Below are positions 1 to 13,300 of a stretch of 64,000 bases of DNA, in pieces (the stretch's first letter is position 1; each line of letters starts with the position of its first letter). A program made the translations under genes and the position numbers. Origin of the DNA: Patella vulgata. Lineage: Eukaryota > Mollusca > Gastropoda > Patellidae. The notes beneath the pieces were generated by a model. It was not told the DNA's origin. It saw only the letters and a list, made by a program, of their open reading frames with translations, and made no database searches. The stretch is taken from NCBI RefSeq assembly GCF_932274485.2, contig NC_065883.2:77620059-77684058 (forward strand), in the 5' to 3' direction.

Positions 1-88
1 TAAAAAACAGATAATGTAAAGGGGATAAGCTGAAAATTTCAGTCAAATTGATCAACTCTGAATCGAGAATTTAGCAATTGTTTGCTCC
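1..88 (+). repeat. Family D MITE fragment, cut by the window edge
   Basis: Carries AGATAATGTAAAGGG and AAATTTCAGTCAAATTG as in the full copies at 24.15 and 25.83 kb. Confidence 0.7.
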
Positions 89-103
89 TAGCTGGAAAAT
101 CCT

Positions 104-290
104 GATGAAATGTCTCGGCCAACGTAGGGATCGAACACGAGACCTCCAGGTTAGTGAGTCATGTCTTACTCAATGAGCCACTGTGTGTTTGATCCAGGGA
201 TTGACCGAGGAATCCGGATGATTTCTCCTTGTGAGTTGTGTGACAAACAGTGCCTAGTCAATCGGAAGGGACTAAAATAACTACGATGAA
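104..290. repeat. Family K/B SINE pieces in opposite orientations
   Basis: 104-180 looks like a reversed tRNA-like head (GATCGAACACGAGACC). 180-290 carries the forward element TGACCGAGGAATCCGGATG and GCCTAGTCAATCGGAAGGG that recurs reversed at 5.39-6.11 kb. Confidence 0.5.
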
Positions 291-484
291 TACTTACACT
301 CTGTAATATATTATTGCGATCAATCTTGATAGGAAGACAGGCGTGGGATCTTCGCGTATGCATCTGCCGTATTTCATGATAAAAAAACGTCTGTTTATCT
401 AAAAACGTTTCCGAACCACCTGCAAAGCAAAAAGAAAAAACCTGTTACAATGTTGTTTTTTTCTTATTAACTCGGTTATTTCGA

Positions 485-625
485 TGGTACAATTTCTATT
501 TGCGCATAGGGGTCTTTATTAGCAGTGGTGGGAAAACAGGAGACCCAGAAAAACCCTGATGTTTAGCAAGCACCCCTACTCTCTGTCATATACAAGTGTG
601 GGATTGCAAAAACTACTTCACGTAA
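485..625 (-). repeat. Family A SINE, decayed core
   Basis: Holds GCGCATAGGGGTCTTTA, then a diverged GGAGACCCAGAAAAACC block. No tail and no clear head. Confidence 0.6.
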
Positions 626-675
626 CGACAGAAACCGGAGATTGTCAAAACAATACACAGACTGTGGTGTCCTAA

Positions 676-936
676 ACAGACAGAGAGACAGAGTTTAACG
701 TCCACTCGACACAAACTAGGTCTTTTGGGGACTAACGTATGGTTTAGCAGTGGGAGGAAACTGGAGGACCCGGAGAAAACTCACGAGGTTGGACAGGCGA
801 CCCTACTCCTTGTCACGTACAATAGGGGATTCGAAACCACGGCAGTTGACTCAATGACAGACCTTATCATACAGCGTGCACATGTTAACCATTCGGCTGT
901 CCCCCCTCTCCCGCCCCCCCACACCCCGTCTCCTAA
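676..936 (-). repeat. Family A SINE
   Basis: Reads from the tail (GTTTAACGTCCACTCGACAC) through GGAGAAAACTCACGAGG to the tRNA-like head (CATTCGGCTGTCC). An inner piece around CAATAATTCGCTTGC is missing. It lies just downstream of the donor of the AREL1 exon at 980. Confidence 0.85.
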
Positions 937-979
937 ATAGGTTTGAAATTTACAACCCAATACTAGAAGTAAAACTTAC

Positions 980-1121
980 CTATATTTTTGAGCAGAAAGC
1001 TAGTAAATGTGGCCGCTATAACATTTCTATCTTTGGCAGCTATAACTATCGGGGGCTGAGATCCGTCGTCAATCATAAACGTTGGAGCGTCATAATGATT
1101 GTTATAGCCATTAAAATAAAA
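980..1121 (-). CDS. AREL1: AREL1 exon (IDDGSQPP segment), last one in the window
   Basis: The acceptor TTTTTTTTGTAG is followed by FYFNGYNNHYDAPTF, then MIDDGSQPPIVIAAKDRN and VIAATFTSFLLKNI. The donor is ATAG|GTAAGT, and 142 nt run from phase 0 to phase 1. It matches vertebrate VVDDGIQPPVELSCKERN then ILAATFIRSLHKNIG. The next exon, expected to start with the rest of the GG codons and FQ.KV, is not found in bases 1-979 and should lie below the window. Confidence 0.9.
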
Positions 1122-4100
1122 CTACAAAAAAAAGAGAAAAGATTAATTTTAATAATAATAATAATTTATCGAACCTTAGCGCCAAAATCCAGCTTGTACA
1201 GCTGCTCCGTGGCACTTGTATAAAAAACTAATACATTATTATTAACATGCGGTATAAAAAATATAGATTACCGATATACATTTTAAAAAATAACTAAAAT
1301 TAAATATAACACAGGAAAAAAATACAAAACAGGTAGAATATCATAGAAAATATCTACATTAAATATTATTTTTTTTAAGAAATGGAGGAAAGATGGGCTT
1401 TATAAATTCTAAGACATTTAGATTGGATGAAACGTAGAGGTCCATCTGTGTGACCATAGACGTACATATAAAACAGCCTGTCACAATCGGAAATCAAAGG
1501 ATAGTAGGCAAAACTGCACAAGTAACAATTATGATGTCCAATATTGTATTTGATACAACTGTGTTAAAATGGTAATCTTGATTTCAAAAAGGTAAAAAAG
1601 TGATTTTGACAAATAATTGTGATAGGGCCTTATATCAATGACGTAACAATATGTGACTAACCTTGGTTGAAGGACAAACTCTAAAAGTATACAACTTTTT
1701 TCCTATTATTTTAAAATAAAATTCCTTGAGTGTTAATTGCTGTAAAAAAAAAAAAAAAAAAAATAAATATAATAATTTGTCATATATATATCTCGATGGC
1801 ATCGAGAGTTGATTATGGCCTGGATCAGTTAATTAATGTCTAATGTTTAATATGAAGATGTGGTTCCCCCTTGTCAGTGATGCAGGACGGAGGACCTGAC
1901 AAGGACAGCTGTAAAGTCCTTCGGATGATACGAAAAACCGAGGTCCCATGTATATATTGCAATGCACGAAAAAGACCCCCTGGCAGTTGGAATTTGATAT
2001 AAGAGTAGGCGATAGTGCCGCTGCCCAGGCAAAATTTCCCTCATAGCACACTGTATGGCGTATGCCCGTCTTCATTAGCCCAGTATAGGAGCAGAAAAGA
2101 AAGACGTTAAACTCCATTTCATTTCATTTCATTTCAATATGATTTCTACTGATTACCATTAACAGTTTTGAGATGGGGATCCTTGTATAAATCGTCAAAT
2201 TTTCCGGGCTGTAGATATGATATACTTTCATATAAATTATTGTACATTGAATTCCAACTGCAAAGGGATCTTTTACGTGCATGCCAATGTACACACGGGA
2301 CCTCGGTTTTCTGTCCCATCCGAACGACTAGACAGCACCACTGACAGGAGGAAATCATGTCTGAAAATCCTGATGAACTTTCTAAGCCAATGCAAGGATC
2401 GAACACGCTACCTCCAGGCTAGCTACCATGGCTCCCCTTTCTGGAAAGAATCAATCATAGCTATCACTTACCTTTGGTGATACATAAACGTAAACTTTCT
2501 TCGGTCGATCCAACTTCTCGTGGTTATACGATATTAGACGAGCCTCATACCAAATACTGTGAGTTTTTTTGATTAAATTTTTACTAACATGGACCATTTC
2601 ATCAGCTGTTATAAATATAATAAAAAATTTTTTTATAAGACCCCAACTACCGTAATTTCGTTTGTAGTGAACTCTTCAGATTGGACTCACCTGGCAGGCT
2701 TTTATTTACAGTATTTCTAAATCCTGGTGGCATTACCATGGTCACAAATTGGCAAAGTTATCCAGGTTGGCCTCTTAGCTGGGCTGAAGAATTTAATTCA
2801 AGGGTCGGTAACTCGCTTACAGGGGTTGTCAATTGATCGGTTAGATTGTTAGCAATTTTTTATTTTGATAATTCCATTGTAGTTATTTTTAAAGTAATGA
2901 TGCATGATTTGCATTTTGTCGAAAAAAATTTTCACGGATTAATCCACGCTAATATGTACTCAAGATTGATTATATAACATTTAATTAAGAACATCGAAAT
3001 ACCAAAACTAGATAATTCCGCGGCTTGGATTCAATCGGATAAATTACAGGCCCATTAATCTGGTTCACAGCACATAAAAATGGTGGGGTTCTTGTTACAT
3101 AACAAGCAGAGATCCATACAATTTTTAATTCATCATATCTTTGTAATTACAGAACGGAATGGCACCATATATAGAACTAATATTCATATTAATAAGCTTA
3201 AAATTCATCATAACTTGGTAATTACAGAACAGAATGGAACCATTATTGGACTGATATTCCTGTTAGAGATTCACCTTTCACGGCATTGTAGCGTCCATAG
3301 GGTTCCTGTAGTGCTAAAATCACATCCTTAGTGTTTAATAGTAATCACACATAAACAATTATGCAAGACAAACCCGCGGACATGACACATAATATACCAC
3401 ACACATTAAATCATTTTTGGACATATTCCAAAACGTGATTGCAAGGGCTTCCTAGAGAGCTAAAATCACACTCTGAGTGTTTAATAGTAAGCGTAGGAGG
3501 ACCGCACCACACATAAATAATTACACAGGACAAACCCGTGGACATGACACGCGATATACACAGACACCTCAAACAACAAGCAAACAAACACATCTTCCAG
3601 ACATACAATAAAAACAATAAGGAACCAAACATATCAAATCAAGAATCAAGAATGATTATATAAAAAAATTGTTGACTTACGACTTAGAACTAGTATATTA
3701 AAATCTCCATTCTTTAACTTGATGTCACCGTAACTAACTTGAGCTTGAAAACAGCCTGGACGATCCATCTTTATATGCATAGTTAAACGTTTTCCGACTG
3801 GATCGTAATAAATCTGAGTTGTGGGGATATAACGTGTGTGCGTCCCAGCCTAAAATAAAATAATATATATTATAGATTGAGATATTTAGGCCTACTGGAT
3901 CGGGGTAGTATTATTTATTTTCATGGTAATATATTTTCGTGGTAATATAACTTATTTTCGTGCTGATATAACTTATTTTCGTGGTGATATAACTTATTTT
4001 CGTGGTAATATAACTTATTTTCATGGTATATAATTTATTTTCATGATAATATAACTTATTTTATTTTTTGTGGTAATATAATTTATTTTCGTGGTAATAT

Positions 4101-7100
4101 AACTTATTTTCATGGTAATATAACTTATTTTATTTTTTGTGTTAATATAATTTATTTTCGTGGTAATATAACTTATTTTCATGGTAATATAACTTATTTT
4201 CATGGTAATATAATTTATTTTATTTTTTGTGGTAATTTAATTTATTTTCGTGGTAATATAACTTATTTTCATGGTATATAATTTATTTTCATGATAATAT
4301 AACTTATTTTATTTTTTGTGGTAATATAATTTATTTTCGTGGTAATATAACTTATTTTCATGGTAATATAACTTATTTTATTTTTTGTGGTAATATAATT
4401 CATTTTCGTGGTAATATAACTTATCTTATTTTTTGTGGTAATATAATTCATTTTCGTGGTAATATAACTTATTTCCATGGTAATAAAACTTATTTTCATG
4501 GTAATATAACTTATTTTATTTTTTGTGGTAATATAATTTATTTTCGTGGTAATATAACTTATTTTCATGGTATATAATTTATTTAACATTCACTTAATAA
4601 ATCAAAATATCAACCAGCTTGGATTAAGAAGTTGTCCATCAAGCAATCTATATAAAACACAGATCCTTTTTCGTTTCGTTTTTTATAGTTCAAAATTTTG
4701 TTTTACTACACTAGGATCTGGAAGACTTATTATATAACCGCGTTCTGGATGATGACAAATGTGGTATTTTGTTTTTGCCACGTTACAACGTTGTGTCAAA
4801 AATTTTAACACGTTTTTGCCACATTTGGATAAAAATGCCGAACGAGGCATTCTGAGGTTTATAGTGTTATTTTTTCAAAATCATTGGATGTTAAACACTC
4901 ATCTCAATTCATTTCACTTTCCCTTTAATTCCCATCCCATCCTATGGTGTATTTCGAATTTGATGAACAGGAAGTGTATGGCATATGTCCATTAGCCCAG
5001 TTGGTGCTCAAATGTAGGGGGTCATTAAACCCCATTTCATTTCATATTATTTTCTCGGCCCCCATTCCCATTTTAATAAAACGAAATAACCCACCTCTGT
5101 TACTCAGACGGACGGGGGCGACGGCAATATACGACCACATTTCCATGTGGACATTAATAAAAATGAAATAACCTACCTCTGTTACTTTTATTTTAAAGTA
5201 ATTACTCTGATCTGTTTTATATGTTGCTAGGTTACCAAAACTATCTCTGGTTTCTATGGTTAGAGGATGTGAGGAACCAGCCGTACACACGACTGTGGAA
5301 CTATAATTCATAAACCCAGTTTTACCCGCATCAACTGGTCCTAAAAATATATAATTTACTGATTAAATCCATGCAATACTAGAATTCTTATGAGGAAAAT
5401 CATAACTAACTGTCTCAGTCAATGCTGGGATCAAATCCAGGAACCCCTGATTAGCGTTGCAAATGATACAGACAATACTGCTAGGATCAAATCCCGGACT
5501 CCCTGATTAGCGCTGCAAATGATACAAACACTAAAAGCCAAAAATCTAGGTGTCTGTTCCTACATAACAAGGGGGAACCAGGCGGGCCAAATCCCAACAA
5601 ACTTTCTCAGTCAATACCAGAATGGATCCCAGAACCTGCCGTGCTGCCAATAGAATAAAAGGGACCTCCATTTTGAGTCCCTTCCGATTGATTAGGCACT
5701 TTTTGCCACACAATTGATAAGGAAAAACCGTCAGGATTCCTTGGTCAAAATCTGGATCAAACACTGAACCTCCAGATTAGTGCTGCCAATAATCAACACA
5801 GGACTTCCATTTTTGTCCCTTCCGATTGACTAGGCACTTTTTGCCACACAACTGACCAGGAGAAACCATTGGAATTCCCCGGTCAGAACCTCCAGATTAG
5901 TGCTGCCTATAATCAACACAGGACTTCCATTTTTGTCCCTTCCGATTGACTAGGCACTTTTTGCCACACAACTGACCAGGAGAAACCATTGGAATTCCCC
6001 GGTCAGAACCTCCAGATTAGTGCTGCCAATAATCAACATAGGACTACCGTTTTTAGTTTCATCCTATTGACTAGGCACTTTTCGCTGCACAACAGACAAG
6101 GAGAAAATATACCAGGGAGATGCTAATTGTAGGCTGGTTGGGGAGGTTCGGGTGTTTCCGAAGTCCAAGATGGTCGCTTTATAAAAATGCAAATTTTTGG
6201 GGAATACTAACCCTAAACCTTTTTAGAAGACTGAACTTGGATCTAATTTACCATTTACCCCTCTTAAAAGGGTTAGGGTAAGTATTAAATACTCATTTAT
6301 ATAAAGTGGCCATTTTCGACTCTGGTATTATGCGAACCTCTGAAACTGGCCTACAATTAGCATCTCTCAATATAACATGATCTACCTCGGAACCTCCTTG
6401 TTCGTGATCTAGCGTCTGGATCTGATTTACCTTTTACTCCTCTTAAAAGGCTTTGGGTTAGGGGTAGGGTTAGTATTTCTAAAATTACAAATTTCTATAA
6501 AGTGTCCATTATGGACTTCGGAAATACCTGAACCTCCCCAACCGGCCTACAATTAGCATCTCCCAATATAACATGATCTACCTCGGAACCTCCTTGTTCG
6601 TGATCCAGCATCATATTCAAAATCCACGCTCAAATCCCCATATCTATAAATATCCTTACCTGCTTCAAAGACCTTGTTAAAGGGGCTACCCTTTATGTGT
6701 CGTGCTCCGATCATCACTGAGATATTATAAGTTCCTGACTTGTGTACCGTAAAACTAACTTTAGCCATGTTTGATGAATCAGGTTCTTTAAAACCAGACT
6801 CCATGTTGTGGGCCACTTTAACTCCCTGGTGCATGATCTCCACCAAGATATTATCGTGTGATGTAACAGGATAGATCTTGCCATTCTTCAGAAAAAACTG
6901 AAATTTAATTAAAATACCATTAAATGTCTTTGATCTCAAACATGCACTTTTCAGACTATATTTAATTTTTCATACTTATCTAATCAATGTTAAAATGTAC
7001 TCAAACTCATCGTTTGAAATTTGATTAAGAAAAGCAAATAAAAGTATGCAAACAATATCAAATTTTCCACGACTTGATCAACGCTAAATTGTAGTGAAAT

Positions 7101-8528
7101 TGATCATTTAAAGGAGCATTATGGGAGATTAGATAAAGAGTTGACAGTTGTCACTATAATAGTTAACAAATAGATAACGTAAAGAGAATATGCTGAAAAT
7201 TTCAGTTAAATTGCCCAACTCTGCACCGAGATATTAGCGATTGAATTTTAGGCCTAGCCTCGATCATCAATACTAAAATCAGTACGATAAAAAAACAAAG
7301 TCTTGATTATCCATATTTACTTTAAATCAACCATCACAAATTGTATTCAAATCCAGTAAACATCACAGGCTAACAATGGCATCAAGAGTTGATTATAGTC
7401 TGGATACGCTGAAAATTTCAGTTAAATTGCTCCACTCTGAACCGAGATATTAGCGATTGAATTTTAGTCAAATTAATGCACTTTGAACCGAGAATTTAGC
7501 GATTGAATTTTGGGCCTAGCCTCGATCATCAATACTAAAATCAGTACGATAAAAAAACAAAGTCTTGATTATCCATATTTACTTTAAATCAACCATCACA
7601 AATTGTATTCAAATCCAGTAAACATCACAGGCTAACAATGGCATCGAGAGTTGATTATGGTCTGGATAACTTAAATAATGTCCAATTTTTAGAAAACATT
7701 TCAGGCCTAAAAAAAGATCCACAATAGGCAGATTTACCTCTTGTGTAATGTGTCGTTAGCATTTAACAATGAAAAAAACCAAACTAAAACATCAACAGTG
7801 GATAGTCACAACTTTCACATATAGTTTGTTAGGAAACGAAAATATCTTAAATGGCGATCTCCAGATTGAATATTCCTAATATTGCTGTGTCACTTTGACT
7901 ATGAATCCAAATACAGCGACCTCAAGGCTGATGATAACATCCAATACAAACTACTTCATGAAAACATTAAGCATGATATGAGAGGAACATGATCATGTAT
8001 CGTTATTAAATATGATTAATAGTCAACAAATCAATCAGTTTACTTGGATCCAAAAAATTTATACATGGTCCCCCAGAATATTGTTCTTAATCCATTTGAT
8101 CAGAATCGGCCAGCGGTTGGAATTGGGTCACTAGAGGTCATCGCCATCCTCAGGGAATAGCGCCAATATATAACCTTCCATTGCTATTTAACGATGCGTT
8201 ATGTAAGAGCTAAATCTGCCTATTGCAGGTCTTTATTTTGCCATCAAATGTTAAATAAACTATTATTTAGACATTTATTCGCATGACAAGCCTCTAATCA
8301 ACTCTATTGACATGCGTATGATGTGGAAGGAGGGGAAGCTGCACCATTAATTCATGATTTCCAGCAGTTCCGTTCTGTCTAATTCAATTTATTGTGTTTA
8401 TATGCGATCATAAAAAAAGATTCTCTCACATGCTATGCTTGTGATTTGATGTTGTTACATTTATAATTTCAAGATTTAAATGTATCCCTCAAACAAGAGA
8501 GAGGGAGGGAGAGAGAGAGGGAGGGAGG

Positions 8529-8564
<36 letters not shown>

Positions 8565-9090
8565 TTTAACCTCCACTCGACACAAAGTAGGTAATTTCTG
8601 TATTAACATGTGGTTCAATTTTACTTCAATAATTCGCTTGAGCGTAGGGGTAATTAGCAGTGGGGGGAAACTGGAGGACCCGGAGAAAATCGACAAGAAT
8701 GGACAAGCGACCCAACTCTTTGTCACGTACAACCGAGGTCCCTCAAACGAGATTTAGAATCCCATTCATAAAAGTGGTACGGTTTCACTGTGTATCAACA
8801 TATTTACAACTTGGCTTCGTCTGATTTATATTTTGATCAATTGAAGTTGACAAGATCAACAAACACTGGTTATTAACTGATTTGATATCATTGTAATTCA
8901 ATCAGCCTTGGATATAACATTAACCTAAAGCAACACAACATTTAAAATCAGTAAAACCATCAAATAATGATTTTATAAAATACAGAGAGAGACAGAGACA
9001 GAGACAGAGAGACAGAGTTCCTCTGGATTTGTGGTTCCCCCTTTTCAGAGGTGTACAATGGAGGGACTGGCAAGGACAGAGAAAGAGAGT

Positions 9091-9147
<57 letters not shown>

Positions 9148-10264
9148 GGGTTTAAGGTCCACTCGACACAAACTAGGTCATTTCGGGACTAACATATGGT
9201 TTAATTTTTTTATTTCAATAATTCACTTGCATGTTGGGGTCTTTAACAGTGGGAGGAAACCGATGGACCCAGAGAAAATCCACAAGATTGGACAGGCTAC
9301 CCTACTCCTCGTCACGTACACAACCAGGGATTCGAAACCATGCAATTTGACTCAATGACAGACCTTATGATACAGCACACACACACACTAACCATTTCTT
9401 TGTTAAAATCACCAAACATCATAAAATTTTGACTTGGGTCCAATCTAAAGCTGACCATTCAATTTTGATAATGAGCTTATAATTTACAAGTGTTTAATTT
9501 CTAGATCACTGTTAAAAAATAAACAACCCAACTGAACAGCTACAAACTGGACACCAGTACAAATTAGATGATTTTGGATGATTTTAAATGATTTTTACAA
9601 AATTTTAAACATAGATTTGTCATTAAACGAATGTGAAATAATTTAATGCTAGATACACAAGATTAAATGATACCCGGTTTCCAGTGATAAATGTTAAAAA
9701 CTGTTCCAATGTTTATGGGAATAAAGTCAAAAGGTTATAACTAGTTCTAAAGACAAACTCTCGGAAATCAATGGAAACATGTTTCATTTGCTTCAACCAG
9801 TTTTAACGAGAGATAGGTCACTAGGTTATAGCGATGTTTCTAAAGACGGGAGAGATTCCTGGTGAGGTTTTATAAATCAGCTCTATTCACATCCTAAGTA
9901 AATATAATACAGCCAAGTGTGAAAAAAATAAACTTGTAACATCTAAACATTTATTATCTAAGCTTCTTGACTCCTATCTTTATACAATAAAATAAATTAT
10001 ATAGCTGTGGATCATGAAGTCGCTCTCATTTTACTATTCAAATTCTAGTAATTTTTTAGTATTTATCGATATGAATTAAAACTAATGGAAATCATAGTTG
10101 TTCAGTGCATCGGGCACCTATATATAGCTCTGTTGATCCCTAACTAGAAGATCCTGGCAGCAATCCGAGTGTTGGCTGAATAAAGTCCTCTGGATTCGTG
10201 GTTCCCCCTTTTCAGAGGTGTACAATAGAGGAACTGGCAAGGACAGAGAGTGAGAGACAGAGAG

Positions 10265-10311
<47 letters not shown>

Positions 10312-13300
10312 GTAAGTCCACTCAACACAAACTAGGTAATTTCGGGACTAACACATGGTTCAATTTTATTTCAATAATTCCCTTGCACGTAGGGCTCTTT
10401 AGGGAGGAAACCAGATGACACAGGGAAAATCCACGAGGTTGAACAGGCAACCCTACTCTTTGTCACAACCAGGGAATCGATACCACACCAGTTGACTCAA
10501 TGACAGACCTTATGATGCTGTGCGCACATGCTAACCATTCGGCCATCCAACCCCCTGGCAGGGACAGTGTCTACTCTTTTGGATGGGATGGAAAAATCAA
10601 ATCCAGATGACTTGCATGCAAAAGAAAGCTTGACAGTTGGAATTTCCATAATAGCATAATGATGATCAGCTTAAGGAGGTTGGTGCTGAAAAGTAGAACC
10701 CGCAAAACCATTTTATTTTTAGTGTTAAATATAAAAGTCTCTGGTTTTCATTTAAGGGATTGAGGAATCCCTTGTAACCTACAATATGGTCAAAGTTGAA
10801 TTTCTAACAGGAATATCAGTCTAAAAATGGTTCATTTCTGTTCAGTATTTATCAAGATATGACAAATATAAAATTTTTCATCATTAAACATACATTATGC
10901 AAGAGCTAAATCTTCCTACTGCAGGCCTTTCTTTAGGCCTGAGATGTTATCTAAATTATTAATTAGACATTAATTAATTTATGAAAACAATAATCAACTC
11001 TCGATGCCATCTTATGTGTCCAATTTTCATTAGATTTGAATCTGATCTGCTGCTTTATGCCCTTGCATTGATGATTAACACCAAAACTGGATAACCGATT
11101 TTAATTATTGTGACAGCGGTAACAACGACAATCAACGGTACAGAGATTTTAAAATAAGGTTTTCTCGGCTTAGAGTAAAGCAATTTGACTAAAATTTTCA
11201 GCATATTCCCTTCACATTATCTAACTTTAACCATTACAGTGAGAACTTCCAGCTCTTTACCTAATCTTCCATAAAGCATCTTTAATAAAATAATAACTTA
11301 ATCTTGGCCTGGATTAAGCCATGAAAAATTCGATATTTTCGGAAAAATGGACAGAATCTTTGAGAAACACGATACTTACACTCCCGCCTGATGATTAAAA
11401 TATTAAAAAAATTTGTTTTGTGCAGATTTTAACCAACAAAAACATCCTAAAGTTTGAAATCCATACCAAGCATTTTATTCTTTCTTTGACTAAACAATTA
11501 ATTAGATTTTTATAAACATGTTAAAATAATGACTGCAGATCATCGAAAAGACACTAAAATGGATTTTAATGTCAACAGCATCGTGCAATATTCAATAAAA
11601 ATCATTACATTCCTGAGATTCAACAAAGATATTGTTCTATTCTTTACGTCAAGCATTCCATTGTCAACTTTCTCGAAGATCTTCAATTAAATAAAAAATT
11701 CACAGCTCCACTAAAATTCATTTCCATTAGAAAAGCACTTAAAATATCTTGGAAAAATTCACTGAAGTTGCAAATGTCAATAATATCACACTACTTTTCT
11801 GGGTTCGCTTGAAAATATTATCTGTTTTTCGATACTCACTCGAGACGGATCTTAATGTAACACAAGCTTGACAAATTTACATTTCCTCTTCTGGTTTATT
11901 TAGCGGAAATTTTCTAATCCAGTTAAAATCGACATATTCACTTGTCGTATCAGGTTAACGCATCCATAAACAAAATTTAAACTCTGAAATTTCCTCCGAC
12001 AGCGCGTCTCATATACATTTCCAATATTTCATAGCCAAATTTAAAAGAAGCTTCTGCTTTTAACTTTAAATTGGCTCGTCTATAAATCAGTTTCATACTC
12101 GAAAAAATACGAACGTCTACAAAAATGTCTATCCTGCTCAATTTAAAATTCGACATCAGACTGTTATTTCAGTCGGCTCGTCCGCGGAGATCTCGTTTCG
12201 TTGATTGAAAAGCGAAAACTGATCGAGAATTTATCGTGACCCAAGACAATATGACATTTGCGAGATTTAGAGCAACGTCCGTCCTATCCTGATTCATCAC
12301 TTTAATTTGTTCAATCCATTAAAGAAACCTGCAACTTTCTTTACTTTTTCGACAACGTACACATTGATATAATATAACGATTTATCGAACACGATAACAA
12401 GCTATATTTTACCGCCAGAATCTCACTTGTATGCAACAGCTCGTATACCACGGCTAATAATAACGGTCAAAAATAAATCTTAGTTTTAGGCTGTTTGACA
12501 AGCTCTCTCAAGAGATAAACCAATATTCCGAGAAAACTCATTAAATTTATAACCCATGTCGATCGTGGAGACTGATGATTTAACATGCTTGGAACAAATT
12601 GACACGACGAGGGAGAATAAACAATTAGTATAATGGTCTAAATCGTAGTGGGGGTAACGAGGGTGGATTTCACAATCTAATCAGATCTAATTGATCTCCG
12701 TGGTAATAGAATAAATAGAATTACGTTTATTTCCTGATCTCCATTAAATTATTCTTAATTCTTCTATTGTGGAAAGGGGTTTAAAATTTCATCAGAAATT
12801 TTACTTATGTTATTTTGGGAGTAGCATGTGGTAATTTGGGGAGTATGCCATCTTGTCAGTACTTTACATAAATCATTTTTAATTCTTCTATCGAGGAAAA
12901 AGGTTTAAAATCTCACCAAAAATTTTACTTATGTTATTTTGGGAGTAACATCTGGTAATTTTGGGAGTTTGTCGTCTCTTCAGTACTTTACATAAAGTAT
13001 TCTTAACTCTTCTATCGAGGAAAGAGGTTTAAAACCTGATTGGAATTTCACTTTCATTATTTTGAGGGTAACCTGTGGGGATTTGGGGAGTTTGGCGTCT
13101 CAGTTTTTTTACATAATTTATTTTGGGGAGTTTGGCGTCTTGTCACTATTTTACATAATCTATTTTGGGGAGTTTGACGTCTCGTCACTATTTTACATAC
13201 CGGTAATTTATTTTGGGTAGTTTGACGTCTCGTCACTATTTTACATAATCTATTTTGGGGACTTTGACGTCCCATTCACTATTTTACATAATTTATTTTG

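Noticed and set aside
166-363. Continuation of AREL1 (HECT start) in bases 1-979
   Set aside because: No segment resembling the expected FQ.KV..F or the following HECT residues. The sequence is SINE and MITE material.
2340-2400. Hammerhead-like CTGATGAA core
   Set aside because: CTGATGAACTTTCT is a variant of the family B consensus CTGGATGAACTTTCT. No matching stems or GAAAC partner.
4021-4589. Repetitive frames (ISYITTKINYITTKN) that look like a repeat protein
   Set aside because: They are translations of the 20-bp minisatellite in an AREL1 intron.
8469-10321. Ser/Leu or Arg/Glu repeat frames
   Set aside because: These are frames through (GA)n tracts of family A SINE tails.
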